DNA of 64,000 nt from CAZMBI01 sp964564675 (GCA_964564675.1 CAZMBI010000004.1:75749-139748); one strand, 5' to 3'. Numbered from the stretch's first letter, positions 8,974-18,925 are shown. Notes: generated by a model from the letters alone, not told the origin. A program made the numbers and translations.

Positions 8974-10083
8974 CCGGTTGCCGTAGCGCTTGCGCGTGAG
9001 GGCAAGCAGCATGCCCATGGCCAGCGCCATGGCCAGCAACGACGAGCCGCCATAACTGACAAAAGGCAGCGTCATGCCCTTGGCGGGCAGCATGTTGACC
9101 GCCACGCCCATATTTATAATCGCCTGAATCCCGAACTGACCGAGCAGTCCGGCCACCGCCAGCATCACAAACACATCGACTTCCTGTTGCAGCCGCCACA
9201 ATCCGCGCAGCACGACAAAGGCGAACAGGCCGATAATCAGCAAGCAGATAATCACCCCGTATTCCTCACCCGCCACCGAGAACACAAAATCGGTATGCGA
9301 GTCGGGAATCAGCCGTTTAACTTCGCCCTCACCTGGCCCACGGCCCAGCAAGCCCCCGTTTTTGAAAGCCTCAAGCGATTTTTCGACCTGGTAATTATCG
9401 CCGTAATCGGGATCCAGAAAGCGGTCGATGCGATGGGTGACATGCGGCAAAAACCAGTAAGCCAGCACCATCCCGGCCAGGCCGGCGATCAGCAGCGCCA
9501 GCACCCAGACAAACGACACGCCGGCGAGTAAGAACTGCAAGCCGAACACGGCGCCCAGCGCGATGGTCATACCGAAATCCGGCTGCATAATCAGCAGCGC
9601 TGCCACCACGGCAAACAACGCCAGCGCAATGCGGTAGCTGGGGAAGTGCCGGCTCTGGATGCCTTGCGCAAAAATCCACGCCATGACGACAACAAAGGCC
9701 GGCTTGAGAAATTCCGAGGGCTGCAGCGACAGCCCGGCGATACGCAGCCAGCGGGTAGCGCCCTTGTTTTCATAACCGACAAACGGCAGTAACGCCATCA
9801 AGGCCAGGCTGATCAGAAAGACCACAATGCCCAGGCGCCGCACCTGATCGGTCGACAGCAGCGAGACACCAAACAGCACCGCCACCGACATCAGCAAAAA
9901 CACGTGCTGGCGGCTGACGAAATAAAACGGATCCAGCCCGATACGCTCGGCCACCGGCGGGCTGGCGGCGGTCACGATGACCGCGCCCAGGCACATCAGC
10001 AAAATCAGTGCGAACCAGGCCGGCCGGTCCACCGTCCACCACCAGCGGCCAAGCAGCGAGGTATTGGTGCGGTCAAAGCGCAT
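8965..10083 (-). CDS. ftsW: Peptidoglycan glycosyltransferase FtsW
   Basis: SEDS-family polytopic membrane protein that polymerises septal glycan strands with FtsI. About ten hydrophobic segments are visible. Hallmark motifs include KGATRWLRIAGLSLQPSEFLKP and the catalytic-region segment HTDFVFSVAGEEYG. The C-terminal INMGVAVNMLPAKGMTLPFVSYGGSS is the SEDS signature. The start overlaps the murD 3' end by 11 bases. Confidence 0.96.
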   Translation of the reverse strand: MRFDRTNTSLLGRWWWTVDRPAWFALILLMCLGAVIVTAASPPVAERIGLDPFYFVSRQHVFLLMSVAVLFGVSLLSTDQVRRLGIVVFLISLALMALLPFVGYENKGATRWLRIAGLSLQPSEFLKPAFVVVMAWIFAQGIQSRHFPSYRIALALFAVVAALLIMQPDFGMTIALGAVFGLQFLLAGVSFVWVLALLIAGLAGMVLAYWFLPHVTHRIDRFLDPDYGDNYQVEKSLEAFKNGGLLGRGPGEGEVKRLIPDSHTDFVFSVAGEEYGVIICLLIIGLFAFVVLRGLWRLQQEVDVFVMLAVAGLLGQFGIQAIINMGVAVNMLPAKGMTLPFVSYGGSSLLAMALAMGMLLALTRKRYGNRGV

Positions 10084-11599
10084 GATCGTCCTCCGCCGTC
10101 ATTTCTTTTTGCACCAGTTCCACGAAACGCTCGCCCCGGGACTCAAAATTAGCAAATTGATCGAACGAAGCACAGGCCGGGGCCAGCAACACGACGGCAT
10201 CGGCGGCATTGTCGGCTTTTGCCTGTTGCACGGCGTCGCGTACGGCCTGCTCAAGGGTGCCGCTGTGGGTATAGGCGACGTGACCTTCCAGCGTTTTTGC
10301 AAAGCGATCCTGCGCCTCGCCGATTAAAAAGGCGCGGGCGATACGCGGAAAATACGGCGCCAGCGTCTCAATGCCGCCCTCTTTGGCCACGCCGCCGGCG
10401 ATCCAGTAAATCCTCTGATAGGTGGCCAGTGAGCGCGCCGCCGCATCGGCATTGGTGGCCTTGCTGTCATTGACGAACAGTGTCTTGCCGATCGTGCCCA
10501 CCCGCTGCATGCGGTGCGCCAGCCCGCCATAGCTGGCCATACCGGCTTCGATCTGCGCGGGGGTCAGCCCCGCCGCCCGGCACGCCGCATAAGCCGCCGC
10601 TGCATTTTGATGGTTATGCACGCCCTGCAGGCCGGGCATCCCGTTCAGATCGATCAGCACGTCCCGCCCCGTCGCGGCACCGGTTGAGGCGGTCGCATCT
10701 GCCGCTTGGATCTCCTGCCGCCCATTGTGTTCCGCCGGCGAAAACACGGCCGCCGGCTCATACAGCACGCCGTCTTTCACCCAGATGCCCTGCCCGCTTT
10801 GCTGGGTGGTCATAATCGGTACGATGCGCTGGGTGGAACCGGCGATCATCTGGCGCGCCAGGGCTTCGCTGTAGGGGTCGTCGACGCCGATCACGGCGTA
10901 ATCGGTGAAGCGCTGACGGTCAAAAATGTGGTGCTTGGCGGCAATATAGCCGGCCATATCGCCGTGCCGGTCGAGATGATCCGGGCTGAAATTCAGCAGC
11001 ACGGCAATGCGAAAGCGGGTCGTACGCACCAAATCGAGCTGGTAAGATGACAGTTCGAGGACATAAACCGGCTCGTTTTCCCCTTCCCCAGCCTGCTCCG
11101 AAAGGCTCTCAAGGGGCGCCAGCGCCAGCGCCGGGGTGCCCAGATTACCGCCGACCTGTACGCCGCGGCCCGCTTCCTGCAGGATATGGCCGATCAGACT
11201 GGTCGTCGTAGACTTGCCGTTGGTCCCGGTAATGGCGATATAGCCCGCCTTCGGCTGGGCGCGATAGAGCAGTTCGACATCGCCGACAATCTCCACGCCG
11301 TGCTGTTGCGCCAAGCGCACGCCCGGATGCGGCACCGGGTGGGTATAAGGCAGCCCCGGCGAAAGGACCACCAGCCTGAGTTGCTCCCACGGCCATGCAT
11401 TAAGCGGTTGCAGGGTCATGCCTTCGGCCATGCCGGCGGTTTCCATGCGCGCGTTGAAGGCCGTCAGCGCCTCTTCCTTATCGTCCCAGGCAATGATCCG
11501 CGCGCCCGCAGCCTGCAACGCCTGCGCGGCGGCCAGCCCGCTTTTACCGAGACCGAGGACGCCGACGGTTTGGTGTTTGAGAAAGGGCAATGGTATCAT
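10073..11599 (-). CDS. murD: UDP-N-acetylmuramoyl-L-alanine--D-glutamate ligase MurD
   Basis: Mur ligase adding D-glutamate to UDP-MurNAc-L-Ala. The N-terminal LGLGKSGLAAAQAL loop and the P-loop GTNGKSTTTSLIGHIL are present, as are NFSPDHLDRHG and the C-terminal LAPACASFDQFANFESRGERF motif typical of MurD. At 508 residues it is longer than the usual roughly 440-460. The extra length lies in the central domain around the stretch rich in Gln, Ala and Thr (about residues 270-310). The ATG is at 11599. The upstream spacer contains the assembly gap, so nothing can be said about coupling to mraY. Confidence 0.95.
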   Translation of the reverse strand: MIPLPFLKHQTVGVLGLGKSGLAAAQALQAAGARIIAWDDKEEALTAFNARMETAGMAEGMTLQPLNAWPWEQLRLVVLSPGLPYTHPVPHPGVRLAQQHGVEIVGDVELLYRAQPKAGYIAITGTNGKSTTTSLIGHILQEAGRGVQVGGNLGTPALALAPLESLSEQAGEGENEPVYVLELSSYQLDLVRTTRFRIAVLLNFSPDHLDRHGDMAGYIAAKHHIFDRQRFTDYAVIGVDDPYSEALARQMIAGSTQRIVPIMTTQQSGQGIWVKDGVLYEPAAVFSPAEHNGRQEIQAADATASTGAATGRDVLIDLNGMPGLQGVHNHQNAAAAYAACRAAGLTPAQIEAGMASYGGLAHRMQRVGTIGKTLFVNDSKATNADAAARSLATYQRIYWIAGGVAKEGGIETLAPYFPRIARAFLIGEAQDRFAKTLEGHVAYTHSGTLEQAVRDAVQQAKADNAADAVVLLAPACASFDQFANFESRGERFVELVQKEMTAEDDHAL

Positions 11600-11604
11600 A
11601 GGTC

Positions 11605-11770
11605 AGCTGTTAGCGATTAGCGATTAGCGATTAGCNNNNNNNNNNNNNNNNNNNNNNNNNNNNNNNNNNNNNNNNNNNNNNNNNNNNNNNNNNNNNNNNN
11701 NNNNNNNNNNNNNNNNNNNNNNNNNNNNNNNNNNNTTAGCGATTAGCGATTAGCGATTAGCCGTTAGCAT
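11605..11770. repeat. TTAGCGA tandem repeat containing a 100-N scaffold gap
   Basis: On both sides of the N run (11636-11735) the sequence is a tandem array of the heptamer TTAGCGA, opening with CAGCTGTTAGCGATTAGCGA and ending GCGATTAGCCGTTAGC. The N block is exactly 100 long, the usual placeholder for a gap of unknown size. The assembler probably failed because the heptamer array is longer than the reads could resolve. It separates mraY from murD. Confidence 0.85.
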
Positions 11771-11823
11771 AATATAACCATTTCTACTTTCTAAATGCTA
11801 TCTGCTGCCTGCTAACGGTTTCC

Positions 11824-12912
11824 TTACCGCAACTTCAGGGTCGACAATCCAATCAGGGCTAAAATTACGGCTATAATCCAGAAACGGATGACTACGGTGG
11901 GTTCGGCCCAGCCTTTCTTTTCGAAATGGTGATGAATCGGCGCCATGCGAAAGACACGCTTGCCGGTGAGTTTATACGATGCCACCTGCACCATCACCGA
12001 AACCGCTTCCATCACGAACAGCCCGCCGATAATCGCCAGCACCAGCTCATGCTTGACGATGACGCTTATCGCCCCCAGCGCCCCGCCGAAACTGAGGCTG
12101 CCGGTATCGCCCATAAATACCAGCGCCGGCGGCGCATTATACCATAAAAAGCCGAGCCCGGCGCCGATCAGCGCCGCGCAGAACACCGCCAGCTCACCCG
12201 TTCCCGGCACCATCAGAATCTGCAGATAGCTGGCAAACACAGCGTTACCGACCAGATAACAGATCAGGGCGAAACACCCGGCCGCAATCATGATCGGCAC
12301 GGTGGCCAGCCCGTCGAGCCCGTCGGTCAGGTTCACCGCGTTTGACGCGCCGACCATTACGATCAGCACGAAGGGCATGTAAAACCAGCCCAGATCGATC
12401 AGCACATCCTTGAAAAACGGCACGGCCAGGTGGCGGTGCATTTCCTCCGGCGCCAGCGACTGAATCCAAAGCGCGGCAATGATGGCGATGCCGAACTGCC
12501 CCGTCAGCTTGAGCTTGCCAGGCAGCCCCTTGCTGTTGCGCTTGGTGACTTTGAGAAAATCGTCACCAAAGCCGATCAGCCCGTAGCCCAGCGTGACAAA
12601 CAGCACGATCCAGACATAGGCATTGGTCAGATCGGCCCATAGGATCGTGGAGACACTCACCGACAGCAGCATCATCAGCCCGCCCATGGTCGGCGTGCCG
12701 ACTTTGGTCAGCAGATGCGTTTCCGGCCCGTCATCGCGGATGGGCTGGCCTTTTTTCTGGCGCGTGCGCAGCCAGCGGATCATAGGCGGACCGATCAGGA
12801 AACTGATAATCAGGGCTGTCAGCACCGCCCCGCCGCTGCGGAAGGTGAGATAGCGAAATAAATTAAATAGCTGGAAATCCTCGGCGAAAGGAACCAGCAG
12901 GTTATAGAGCAT
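11824..12912 (-). CDS. mraY: Phospho-N-acetylmuramoyl-pentapeptide-transferase MraY
   Basis: Integral membrane enzyme transferring phospho-MurNAc-pentapeptide to undecaprenyl phosphate, giving lipid I. Signature segments are LGYGLIGFGDDFLKVTKRNS, the catalytic NLTDGLDGLA and the histidine-rich MAPIHHHFEKKGW. About ten membrane segments are visible. I start at the ATG at 12912 (362 residues), where the sequence begins MLYNLLVPFAEDFQLFNLFRY as in homologues. An upstream in-frame start would add 21 non-conserved residues from inside murF. The start overlaps murF by 11 bases. Confidence 0.96.
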   Translation of the reverse strand: MLYNLLVPFAEDFQLFNLFRYLTFRSGGAVLTALIISFLIGPPMIRWLRTRQKKGQPIRDDGPETHLLTKVGTPTMGGLMMLLSVSVSTILWADLTNAYVWIVLFVTLGYGLIGFGDDFLKVTKRNSKGLPGKLKLTGQFGIAIIAALWIQSLAPEEMHRHLAVPFFKDVLIDLGWFYMPFVLIVMVGASNAVNLTDGLDGLATVPIMIAAGCFALICYLVGNAVFASYLQILMVPGTGELAVFCAALIGAGLGFLWYNAPPALVFMGDTGSLSFGGALGAISVIVKHELVLAIIGGLFVMEAVSVMVQVASYKLTGKRVFRMAPIHHHFEKKGWAEPTVVIRFWIIAVILALIGLSTLKLR

Positions 12913-14356
12913 CCTTGCTTTCCTTGACCTCGCGCGACACGCGCCGCCCGTTTTCTTCGATGGCGTCCACCACATGATGCATCTGGCTGCCGTGCGAGCC
13001 CTTCACCAGCACGAGGTCATGATGTTGCAGCCGTTTGGTCACTTTCGGCGCCAGCTCTAACGCCGATTCATCATAATCGCCGCGCATCGACTCGGGCAAT
13101 GCATCATACAGATGCTTCATAAAATGCCCCGCCGCAAACACCAGGTCAATCTGATTGTTCACCAGCGACGGCGCCAACCCGACATGTAAATCATGCGAGC
13201 GGTCGCCCAGCTCCAGCATATCGCCGAGCACGGCCACGGTGCGCCAGGGATCGGGTTCGGCGTCGCGCAGCAACGCCATTTTTTCAAACGCCGCCTCCAT
13301 CGCCGCCGGACTGGCATTGTAGCTATCGTTAATCAGGCTCAAATGCCCGCCGTCAACCGCCAGCTCATTGATCCGCCCACGGCCATCGGGCTCGTGGAAA
13401 TATTGCAGGGCTTCGGCGGCCTTGGGCAGCTCGGCCTCAAGCGCATCGACCACGGCCAGTATCGCCACCGACATCAGCCCCCAATGGCGACCGATGGCGC
13501 CCAGGCGATAATGCAGGCGGGTACCGGCGATTGAGGCTTCCACCAGCGATACCAGGCCCTCGGTGCTGTATTGCAGCATGCGGGCGATGGCCTCGTCATG
13601 TACACCGAAAGAGATAATGCGGTCCACCCCGGCATCGGTGGCATGCCGGTGCATGCGGGTGAAATGCGGGTTATCGGCATTGAGCACGGCCGTGCCCTGC
13701 CCGCCCATACCGTCGAAAATTTCAGATTTGGCATCGGCAATGCCTTCCACACTGTCGAAAAACTCGATATGCACGGCATCGACCGTGGTGATCACCGAGA
13801 CATGCGGCTGCGCCCACTGCGAAAGGCGGCTGATTTCGCCAGCATGGTTCATGCCCATTTCGATCACGGCATAGTCGCAGTCCGCCGGCATATTGGCGAG
13901 ATTGAGCGGCACGCCGAGATGGTTGTTCAGGTTGCCGGCCGTGGCATAGGTCTTGCCGACCGCCGATAAGGCCACACGCAGCATTTCCTTGGCGCCGGTT
14001 TTGCCGACACTGCCGGTAACGCCGACGATTCGGGCGCGCGTGCGCTCGCGCCCGGCAATGCCGAGTTGCTGCAGCGCGATTTCGGTATCGGCGACACGGA
14101 TCAGGCGCGGATCGTCGGCGCCGACGTCTGCGGGCTGCTCACTGACAATCGCTGCGCTGGCGCCTTTCGCAAGGGCCTGAGCCACATAATGGTGGCCGTT
14201 GAAGCGCTCGCCGATGAGTGCAACAAACAGCTCATCCGGCTTAATGGTGCGGCTGTCGATACTGACGCCGCCGGCGTGCCAGTCGCCGGTCTGGGAAATC
14301 TGAAGCGCAGACGCAAGCTCGTGCGCGCTCCACAGGAATGGAGTCGTATGGGTCAT
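12902..14356 (-). CDS. murF: UDP-MurNAc-tripeptide--D-Ala-D-Ala ligase MurF
   Basis: Last cytoplasmic Mur ligase, adding D-Ala-D-Ala to the tripeptide precursor. The substrate-binding start SIDSRTIKPDELFVALIGERFNGH, the P-loop GVTGSVGKTGAKEML and NDSYNASPAAMEAAFEKMAL are typical of MurF. Length (484) is normal. The start overlaps the murE stop in an ATGA arrangement (14353-14356), so translation is probably coupled. Confidence 0.96.
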   Translation of the reverse strand: MTHTTPFLWSAHELASALQISQTGDWHAGGVSIDSRTIKPDELFVALIGERFNGHHYVAQALAKGASAAIVSEQPADVGADDPRLIRVADTEIALQQLGIAGRERTRARIVGVTGSVGKTGAKEMLRVALSAVGKTYATAGNLNNHLGVPLNLANMPADCDYAVIEMGMNHAGEISRLSQWAQPHVSVITTVDAVHIEFFDSVEGIADAKSEIFDGMGGQGTAVLNADNPHFTRMHRHATDAGVDRIISFGVHDEAIARMLQYSTEGLVSLVEASIAGTRLHYRLGAIGRHWGLMSVAILAVVDALEAELPKAAEALQYFHEPDGRGRINELAVDGGHLSLINDSYNASPAAMEAAFEKMALLRDAEPDPWRTVAVLGDMLELGDRSHDLHVGLAPSLVNNQIDLVFAAGHFMKHLYDALPESMRGDYDESALELAPKVTKRLQHHDLVLVKGSHGSQMHHVVDAIEENGRRVSREVKESKDAL

Positions 14357-15858
14357 AGCGTAACTAGTGCCTCCTTTATTATTCGGGCATCGTCGAAATC
14401 ATAGCGCGTGTCTCCGATAATTTGATAGGACTCATGCCCTTTACCAGCAATTATCAACACATCATTTGCCTGCAGCTGTTGTATCCCCGCCACGATGGCT
14501 GCGCGGCGATCACCGATTTCCTGTGCCTGCGGCACCGCCGCCATAATAGTGCGGCGGATGGCGGCGGGATCTTCATGGCGCGGATTGTCATCGGTGATGA
14601 TAACGGCATCCGCATATTGCGCCGCAATACGCCCCATCTGCGGGCGCTTGGCGCGGTCCCGGTCACCGCCGCAACCGAACACCAGATGCACACGCCCCGC
14701 GGTGTGTGCGCGCAGGCTGCGCAGCACATTTTCGAGCGCATCGGGCGTATGGGCATAATCGATAAAAACCGGCGCGCCGCCCGGGTGCAGGCCAACCCGC
14801 TCCATCCGACCGTGCACGCCGCCAAGCGCAGGCAGCAGTGCGACGCAGCGTTCGGCCGGCATGCCGGTGGCCATGGCCAGGCCCACAGCGGCGGCGATAT
14901 TATGCGCCTGAAACGCGCCGTAAACCGGCACGCTGATGGCATGATCGGCGCCGTTGACCGCAAGCCGCAACCGCAGGCCATGAGCATGCGGTTGCACGGC
15001 GTGCAGGCGAATGACTCGCGCCTGCGCGCCATAATCATAAACCGTCAGGCCCCGCGCTTGGCAGTGCCCGATCAGGCGGCAGCCATAGGCGTCATCGGCA
15101 TTGATGACCACCGTACCCTCCGGCGACGTGAGTTCAGTGAACAGCCGCGCCTTGGCGGCGAAATAACGCGCCATCGTGCCGTGATAATCGAGGTGTTCGT
15201 GCGACAGATTGGTAAAGGCGGCGGCCTCAAACCGCACGCCGTCCAGACGGTACTGATCAAGCCCGTGGCTGGAACATTCAATCGCAACATAAGGCACGCC
15301 ATCCTGCGCCAGCGCCGCCAGTGTGCGGTGCAATAAGACCGCATCCGGCGAGGTAAGCCCCTGGGGATAATCAAGCGACTGCGCTACCGCCTGCGGGACA
15401 TGCGCCATGCACAGGCCCAGCGTCCCCAAAGAGGCTGCGGGCCGGTCGTCGGCCGCCCATAGCTGGCGGTAAAATTCGGCGGTTGAGGTTTTGCCGTTGG
15501 TGCCGGTCATACCGACGCTATGCGTCGGCTGCTCAGGATAAAACGCCGCAGCCAGCCTGCTCAGCGCCAGCCGGGCATTGGGGGTCTCGATTACAGGCAC
15601 AGCGCGGGCGCCCTCTCGCTGCCCCCTTTCTGGAGGAAGGGAATGGCTTTCCGTGATAACCGCCACCGCGCCTTTTTGCACCGCTTCGTCAATAAAAGCG
15701 GCGCCGTCTATCCGGGTGCCGGGAATTGCCACGAATAACGTACCCGGCGTAACGTCCCGCGAATCCGGCGTGACGGCAGTGACAGGAATCGTGCGTCCGT
15801 CCAGCACGGCTTCCGTCGGCAGATCGGCCTGTGTGAGCAACTCAGTAAGCTGCGGCAT
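14353..15858 (-). CDS. murE: UDP-MurNAc-L-Ala-D-Glu--meso-diaminopimelate ligase MurE
   Basis: Mur ligase adding the third stem-peptide residue. The SRDVTPGTLFVAIPG start, P-loop MTGTNGKTSTAEF and CSSHGLDQYRLDGV are present. The C-terminal motif DDNPRHEDP contains DNPR, the known signature for meso-diaminopimelate rather than lysine, so the organism should have DAP-type peptidoglycan. I use the ATG at 15858 (501 residues). The longer reading frame upstream lies within ftsI and is not conserved. The 5' end overlaps ftsI by 17 bases. Confidence 0.96.
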   Translation of the reverse strand: MPQLTELLTQADLPTEAVLDGRTIPVTAVTPDSRDVTPGTLFVAIPGTRIDGAAFIDEAVQKGAVAVITESHSLPPERGQREGARAVPVIETPNARLALSRLAAAFYPEQPTHSVGMTGTNGKTSTAEFYRQLWAADDRPAASLGTLGLCMAHVPQAVAQSLDYPQGLTSPDAVLLHRTLAALAQDGVPYVAIECSSHGLDQYRLDGVRFEAAAFTNLSHEHLDYHGTMARYFAAKARLFTELTSPEGTVVINADDAYGCRLIGHCQARGLTVYDYGAQARVIRLHAVQPHAHGLRLRLAVNGADHAISVPVYGAFQAHNIAAAVGLAMATGMPAERCVALLPALGGVHGRMERVGLHPGGAPVFIDYAHTPDALENVLRSLRAHTAGRVHLVFGCGGDRDRAKRPQMGRIAAQYADAVIITDDNPRHEDPAAIRRTIMAAVPQAQEIGDRRAAIVAGIQQLQANDVLIIAGKGHESYQIIGDTRYDFDDARIIKEALVTL

Positions 15859-17656
15859 GGATCGCCCGACTCTGGCGGTAGCGGCGTTCGGCGGCACGGT
15901 TGCGCTCGTCGGATTTGGCCCAGAACTGCACATCTTTCGGATCCGGCATGCGGAAGGTGGGCTTAAGCCCCAACACGCTGCTCATGCGGCGGATAATATT
16001 GCCCACCGTGGGAGCGGCCACCCAGCCGCCAGTGGCAAGGCCGTGCGTGGCTTCAGTGCCGTGCGGTTCGTCAATAATCACATAGACCAGATATTGCGGA
16101 TCATCCGTCGGGAATACCGACACAAACGAGACCAGTTTGGCACTGGTATTATAGCGGCCATCTGTAACTTTTTCGGCGGTGCCGGTTTTACCGCCAACCG
16201 CATAGCCGGGCACATCGGCCTTGCTCGCCGTGCCGAACTGGACAACATCACGCATCAGCTCGCGGATGCGCGCCGAGGTGTGCGCATCGACCACGCGCGT
16301 GCCGTCGCGGCGCGCCGCCGGCGCCTGTTTGATCAGCGTCGGCTCATAGCGGATGCCACCATTGGTCACCGCCGCTATGCCCTGCGCCAGATGCAGCGGC
16401 GAGACGGACAGGCCGTGCCCATAGGAAATGGTCATGGCGTTAATCTCGCGCCATTTATCCGGCACCAGCGGCTGCGCGCGTTCGGGCAGCTCGATAGGCA
16501 ATGGCTCAAGCATGCCCAGCCGGCGCAAAAAATCCCGCTGCTGGTCCACGCCGACATCCATCGCCATTTTTACCGCGCCGATATTCGAGGAATAGGCAAA
16601 AATCTCGCGCACGCTCAGCCAGCGATGTACCGGGTGATAGTCGTTGATTGTAAAGCCCGCTTTGCGAATCGGTTTGGTGGCGTCGTAGCCGTCCTGCACG
16701 CCGACGATGCCCGCATCCAGCGCCATGGCGACGGTGAAGGTTTTAAACGTCGAGCCCATTTCATACGCGCCGAGCGTGGCACTGTTAAACCGCGCCTGTT
16801 TATCGGCGCGCAGCGGATCGTGCGGGTCGAACGAGGGCAGGCTTGCCATGGCCAGCACTTCGCCGTTGGTGACATCCATGATGATGCCGGTGCCGCCCCG
16901 GGCCGAAAATTCGCTCATCGTCGCGTCGATTTCATGATGCAGAATGGATTGCAGGCGGATATCCAGCGCCAGTTGCAGCGGCTCGTTCTCACCGATGCGA
17001 TGCTCCAGCTGTTTGTCGAAATAATGCTCGATACCGGCCAGCCCGCTATTGTCGATATCCACCATGCCCAGCACATGCGAGGCGATCGAGCCAAACGGAT
17101 AAACCCGCCGGTCCTGCGGCTCGAAGAACAGGCCGGGAATCCCCAGCGCATTGACGCGTTCTTGCTCGCCGGGGCTTAAATGACGCTTGAGATAGACAAA
17201 ACGCGTCTTCTCGCGTGAGAGCTTGTCGACCAGCGCGGCATGCGGCACATCAGCCAGCACCGCGGCCAGCTGCCGCGCCACTTGCCGCGGGCGGCGGATC
17301 AACGTGGGATTGGCCACCAGCGAGGCAGTGCGCACATTGCCCGCAAGCACGACGCCGTTGCGATCGACAATGTCGCGGCGGCGCAGCACGGGCTTGGTCT
17401 CTGCCTGCGCATTATCCTCTTGCATCTGCAGCATCAACTGCGGTTCGGAAACCAGCCGCTTAAATGGCAACTCGCGTCCACCGACCAGGCTGACCTCAAT
17501 CAGGCGAAAGGCCAGCAGGACAAAACAGACGGCGAAAAACGCCACGACGCTGGTCAGGCGCACGCGGTTTTGCTCAAGCAGCTTGCCGGTGCAGCTTTCC
17601 GCCTGAATCACCCGGCTGGCCGGGCGCGTGGTGTGGCGATACATGCGGCGCGACAT
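15842..17656 (-). CDS. ftsI: Septal peptidoglycan transpeptidase FtsI (PBP3)
   Basis: Class B penicillin-binding protein that cross-links septal peptidoglycan with FtsW. A basic cytoplasmic N-terminus precedes one membrane anchor (VVAFFAVCFVLLAFRLIEVSL). A dimerisation/pedestal domain follows. The transpeptidase motifs are MGSTFKTFTVA (SxxK), AYSSNIGA (SxN) and GGKTGTAEK (KTG). Start is the ATG at 17656 with GGAGG 9 bases upstream, giving 604 residues. It begins just after the ftsL stop. Confidence 0.96.
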   Translation of the reverse strand: MSRRMYRHTTRPASRVIQAESCTGKLLEQNRVRLTSVVAFFAVCFVLLAFRLIEVSLVGGRELPFKRLVSEPQLMLQMQEDNAQAETKPVLRRRDIVDRNGVVLAGNVRTASLVANPTLIRRPRQVARQLAAVLADVPHAALVDKLSREKTRFVYLKRHLSPGEQERVNALGIPGLFFEPQDRRVYPFGSIASHVLGMVDIDNSGLAGIEHYFDKQLEHRIGENEPLQLALDIRLQSILHHEIDATMSEFSARGGTGIIMDVTNGEVLAMASLPSFDPHDPLRADKQARFNSATLGAYEMGSTFKTFTVAMALDAGIVGVQDGYDATKPIRKAGFTINDYHPVHRWLSVREIFAYSSNIGAVKMAMDVGVDQQRDFLRRLGMLEPLPIELPERAQPLVPDKWREINAMTISYGHGLSVSPLHLAQGIAAVTNGGIRYEPTLIKQAPAARRDGTRVVDAHTSARIRELMRDVVQFGTASKADVPGYAVGGKTGTAEKVTDGRYNTSAKLVSFVSVFPTDDPQYLVYVIIDEPHGTEATHGLATGGWVAAPTVGNIIRRMSSVLGLKPTFRMPDPKDVQFWAKSDERNRAAERRYRQSRAIHAAAY

Positions 17657-17657
17657 G

Positions 17658-17972
17658 TCACTGACCCTCCGATTTGGCGGCAACGCTTTGCGGGCGCAGC
17701 GGAATATCCTGCCACTCGACCACCCGGCGCGAATCGGGCGCACTCAGCGCCAGATGCTGCCCGGCGAGCCGTTCCAGCCTTGCGGGGCGGTTGAGATAGG
17801 CCCATTCGGCTTCCAGCAACGCCACGGCTTCGCGCTCGGCGGCGAGCTCGCGCTCGAGGCGGGTGACGTCGTCGCGCACCGACTGCACCTGATATTTCAC
17901 CAGATACAAACCCAGCGCACCCAGCGCCAGCAAGACGCTCCACGCTACCGGGCTGATCCGCCACCCCCGCAT
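17658..17972 (-). CDS. ftsL: Cell division protein FtsL
   Basis: Small bitopic divisome protein of 104 residues. It has a short N-terminus, one membrane segment (SVLLALGALGLYLVKYQV), then a heptad-like coiled coil (VRDDVTRLERELAAEREAVALLEAEWAYLNRPARLERLA). The WAYLNRPARLERLA segment is typical of alphaproteobacterial FtsL. The call rests on this architecture plus its fixed position between rsmH and ftsI. The start shares its last base with the rsmH stop codon. Confidence 0.88.
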   Translation of the reverse strand: MRGWRISPVAWSVLLALGALGLYLVKYQVQSVRDDVTRLERELAAEREAVALLEAEWAYLNRPARLERLAGQHLALSAPDSRRVVEWQDIPLRPQSVAAKSEGQ

Positions 17973-18925
17973 CAGGCATACTCCGCGTTGCTGCGCACAC
18001 TCGCGCGCAGCTTGGCCGAACGCGCGCGCGGATTGCGGCGCATCTCTTCCGCGCCGGGCCTGACAGCCTTGGTCGCAGGCAGATGAAACAGCGGCTCCTG
18101 CGCCGCGCGCTGCTGCTCTACCAACGCCGCCATTTCGTGGCGTGAGGCGGCCTGTTGCGGCGGACGCAAAAACCGTTTGACGATCCGATCCTCCAGCGAA
18201 TGAAACGTAACCACTACCAGTCGCCCACCGGGACGCAGCACCCGGGCAGCGCCGTCCAGCGCCCGCTTGAGTTCGCCCAGCTCGTCATTGACCTCGATCC
18301 GCAATGCCTGGAACGTGCGCGTGGCCGGGTCGGTCTCGCCGCTTTTGCGCACCACCGCGCGCACGATATCGGCCAGTTGTGTCGTGGTTTCGATCGGCGC
18401 GCGTTCGCGCTCACGCACGATGGCCGCGGCAATCCGCCGCGACAGGCGCTCCTCGCCATACAGATAAATGATATCGGCCAGCTCTTTTTCCGGCAGCGTG
18501 TTGACCAGCACCGACGCCGGCGCGCCGCGCGTGCCCATGCGCATATCGAGTGGCCCTTCGCGGCGGAAGGAAAAGCCGCGCGACGCCTCTTCCAGCTGCA
18601 TCGAGGACACGCCCAGATCCATGACGATGCCGTCAACATGTTCCAGCCCCTGTTCGGCCAGCAATGCGACCATGTCACCAAAGCACCCCGCGATAAAAAG
18701 AAAATGCCCGGGAAAATCCCGGGCGAGTGCATCGGCAAGCATAAACGTATGCGGGTCGCGGTCGATCGCGAACACCCGGCATTCGGCTGCCTCCAGCAAG
18801 GCGCGGCTATACCCGCCGGCGCCAAACGTGGCATCAAGATATATACCTCTATCGCGCGGCTTGATGGCGGCGAGCACTTCTTCCACCATCACCGGCTGGT
18901 GCCGCGCAGATGCCGTCTCGTTCAT
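17972..18925 (-). CDS. rsmH: 16S rRNA (cytosine(1402)-N(4))-methyltransferase RsmH
   Basis: SAM-dependent methyltransferase modifying C1402 of 16S rRNA in the decoding centre. The N-terminal HQPVMVEEVLAAIKPRDRGIYLDATFGAGGYSRALLE region holds the SAM loop. DGIVMDLGVSSMQLEEASRGFSF and GGRLVVVTFHSLEDRIVKRFL are family signatures. Length (317) is normal. It sits between mraZ and ftsL, the canonical place. Confidence 0.97.
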   Translation of the reverse strand: MNETASARHQPVMVEEVLAAIKPRDRGIYLDATFGAGGYSRALLEAAECRVFAIDRDPHTFMLADALARDFPGHFLFIAGCFGDMVALLAEQGLEHVDGIVMDLGVSSMQLEEASRGFSFRREGPLDMRMGTRGAPASVLVNTLPEKELADIIYLYGEERLSRRIAAAIVRERERAPIETTTQLADIVRAVVRKSGETDPATRTFQALRIEVNDELGELKRALDGAARVLRPGGRLVVVTFHSLEDRIVKRFLRPPQQAASRHEMAALVEQQRAAQEPLFHLPATKAVRPGAEEMRRNPRARSAKLRASVRSNAEYA

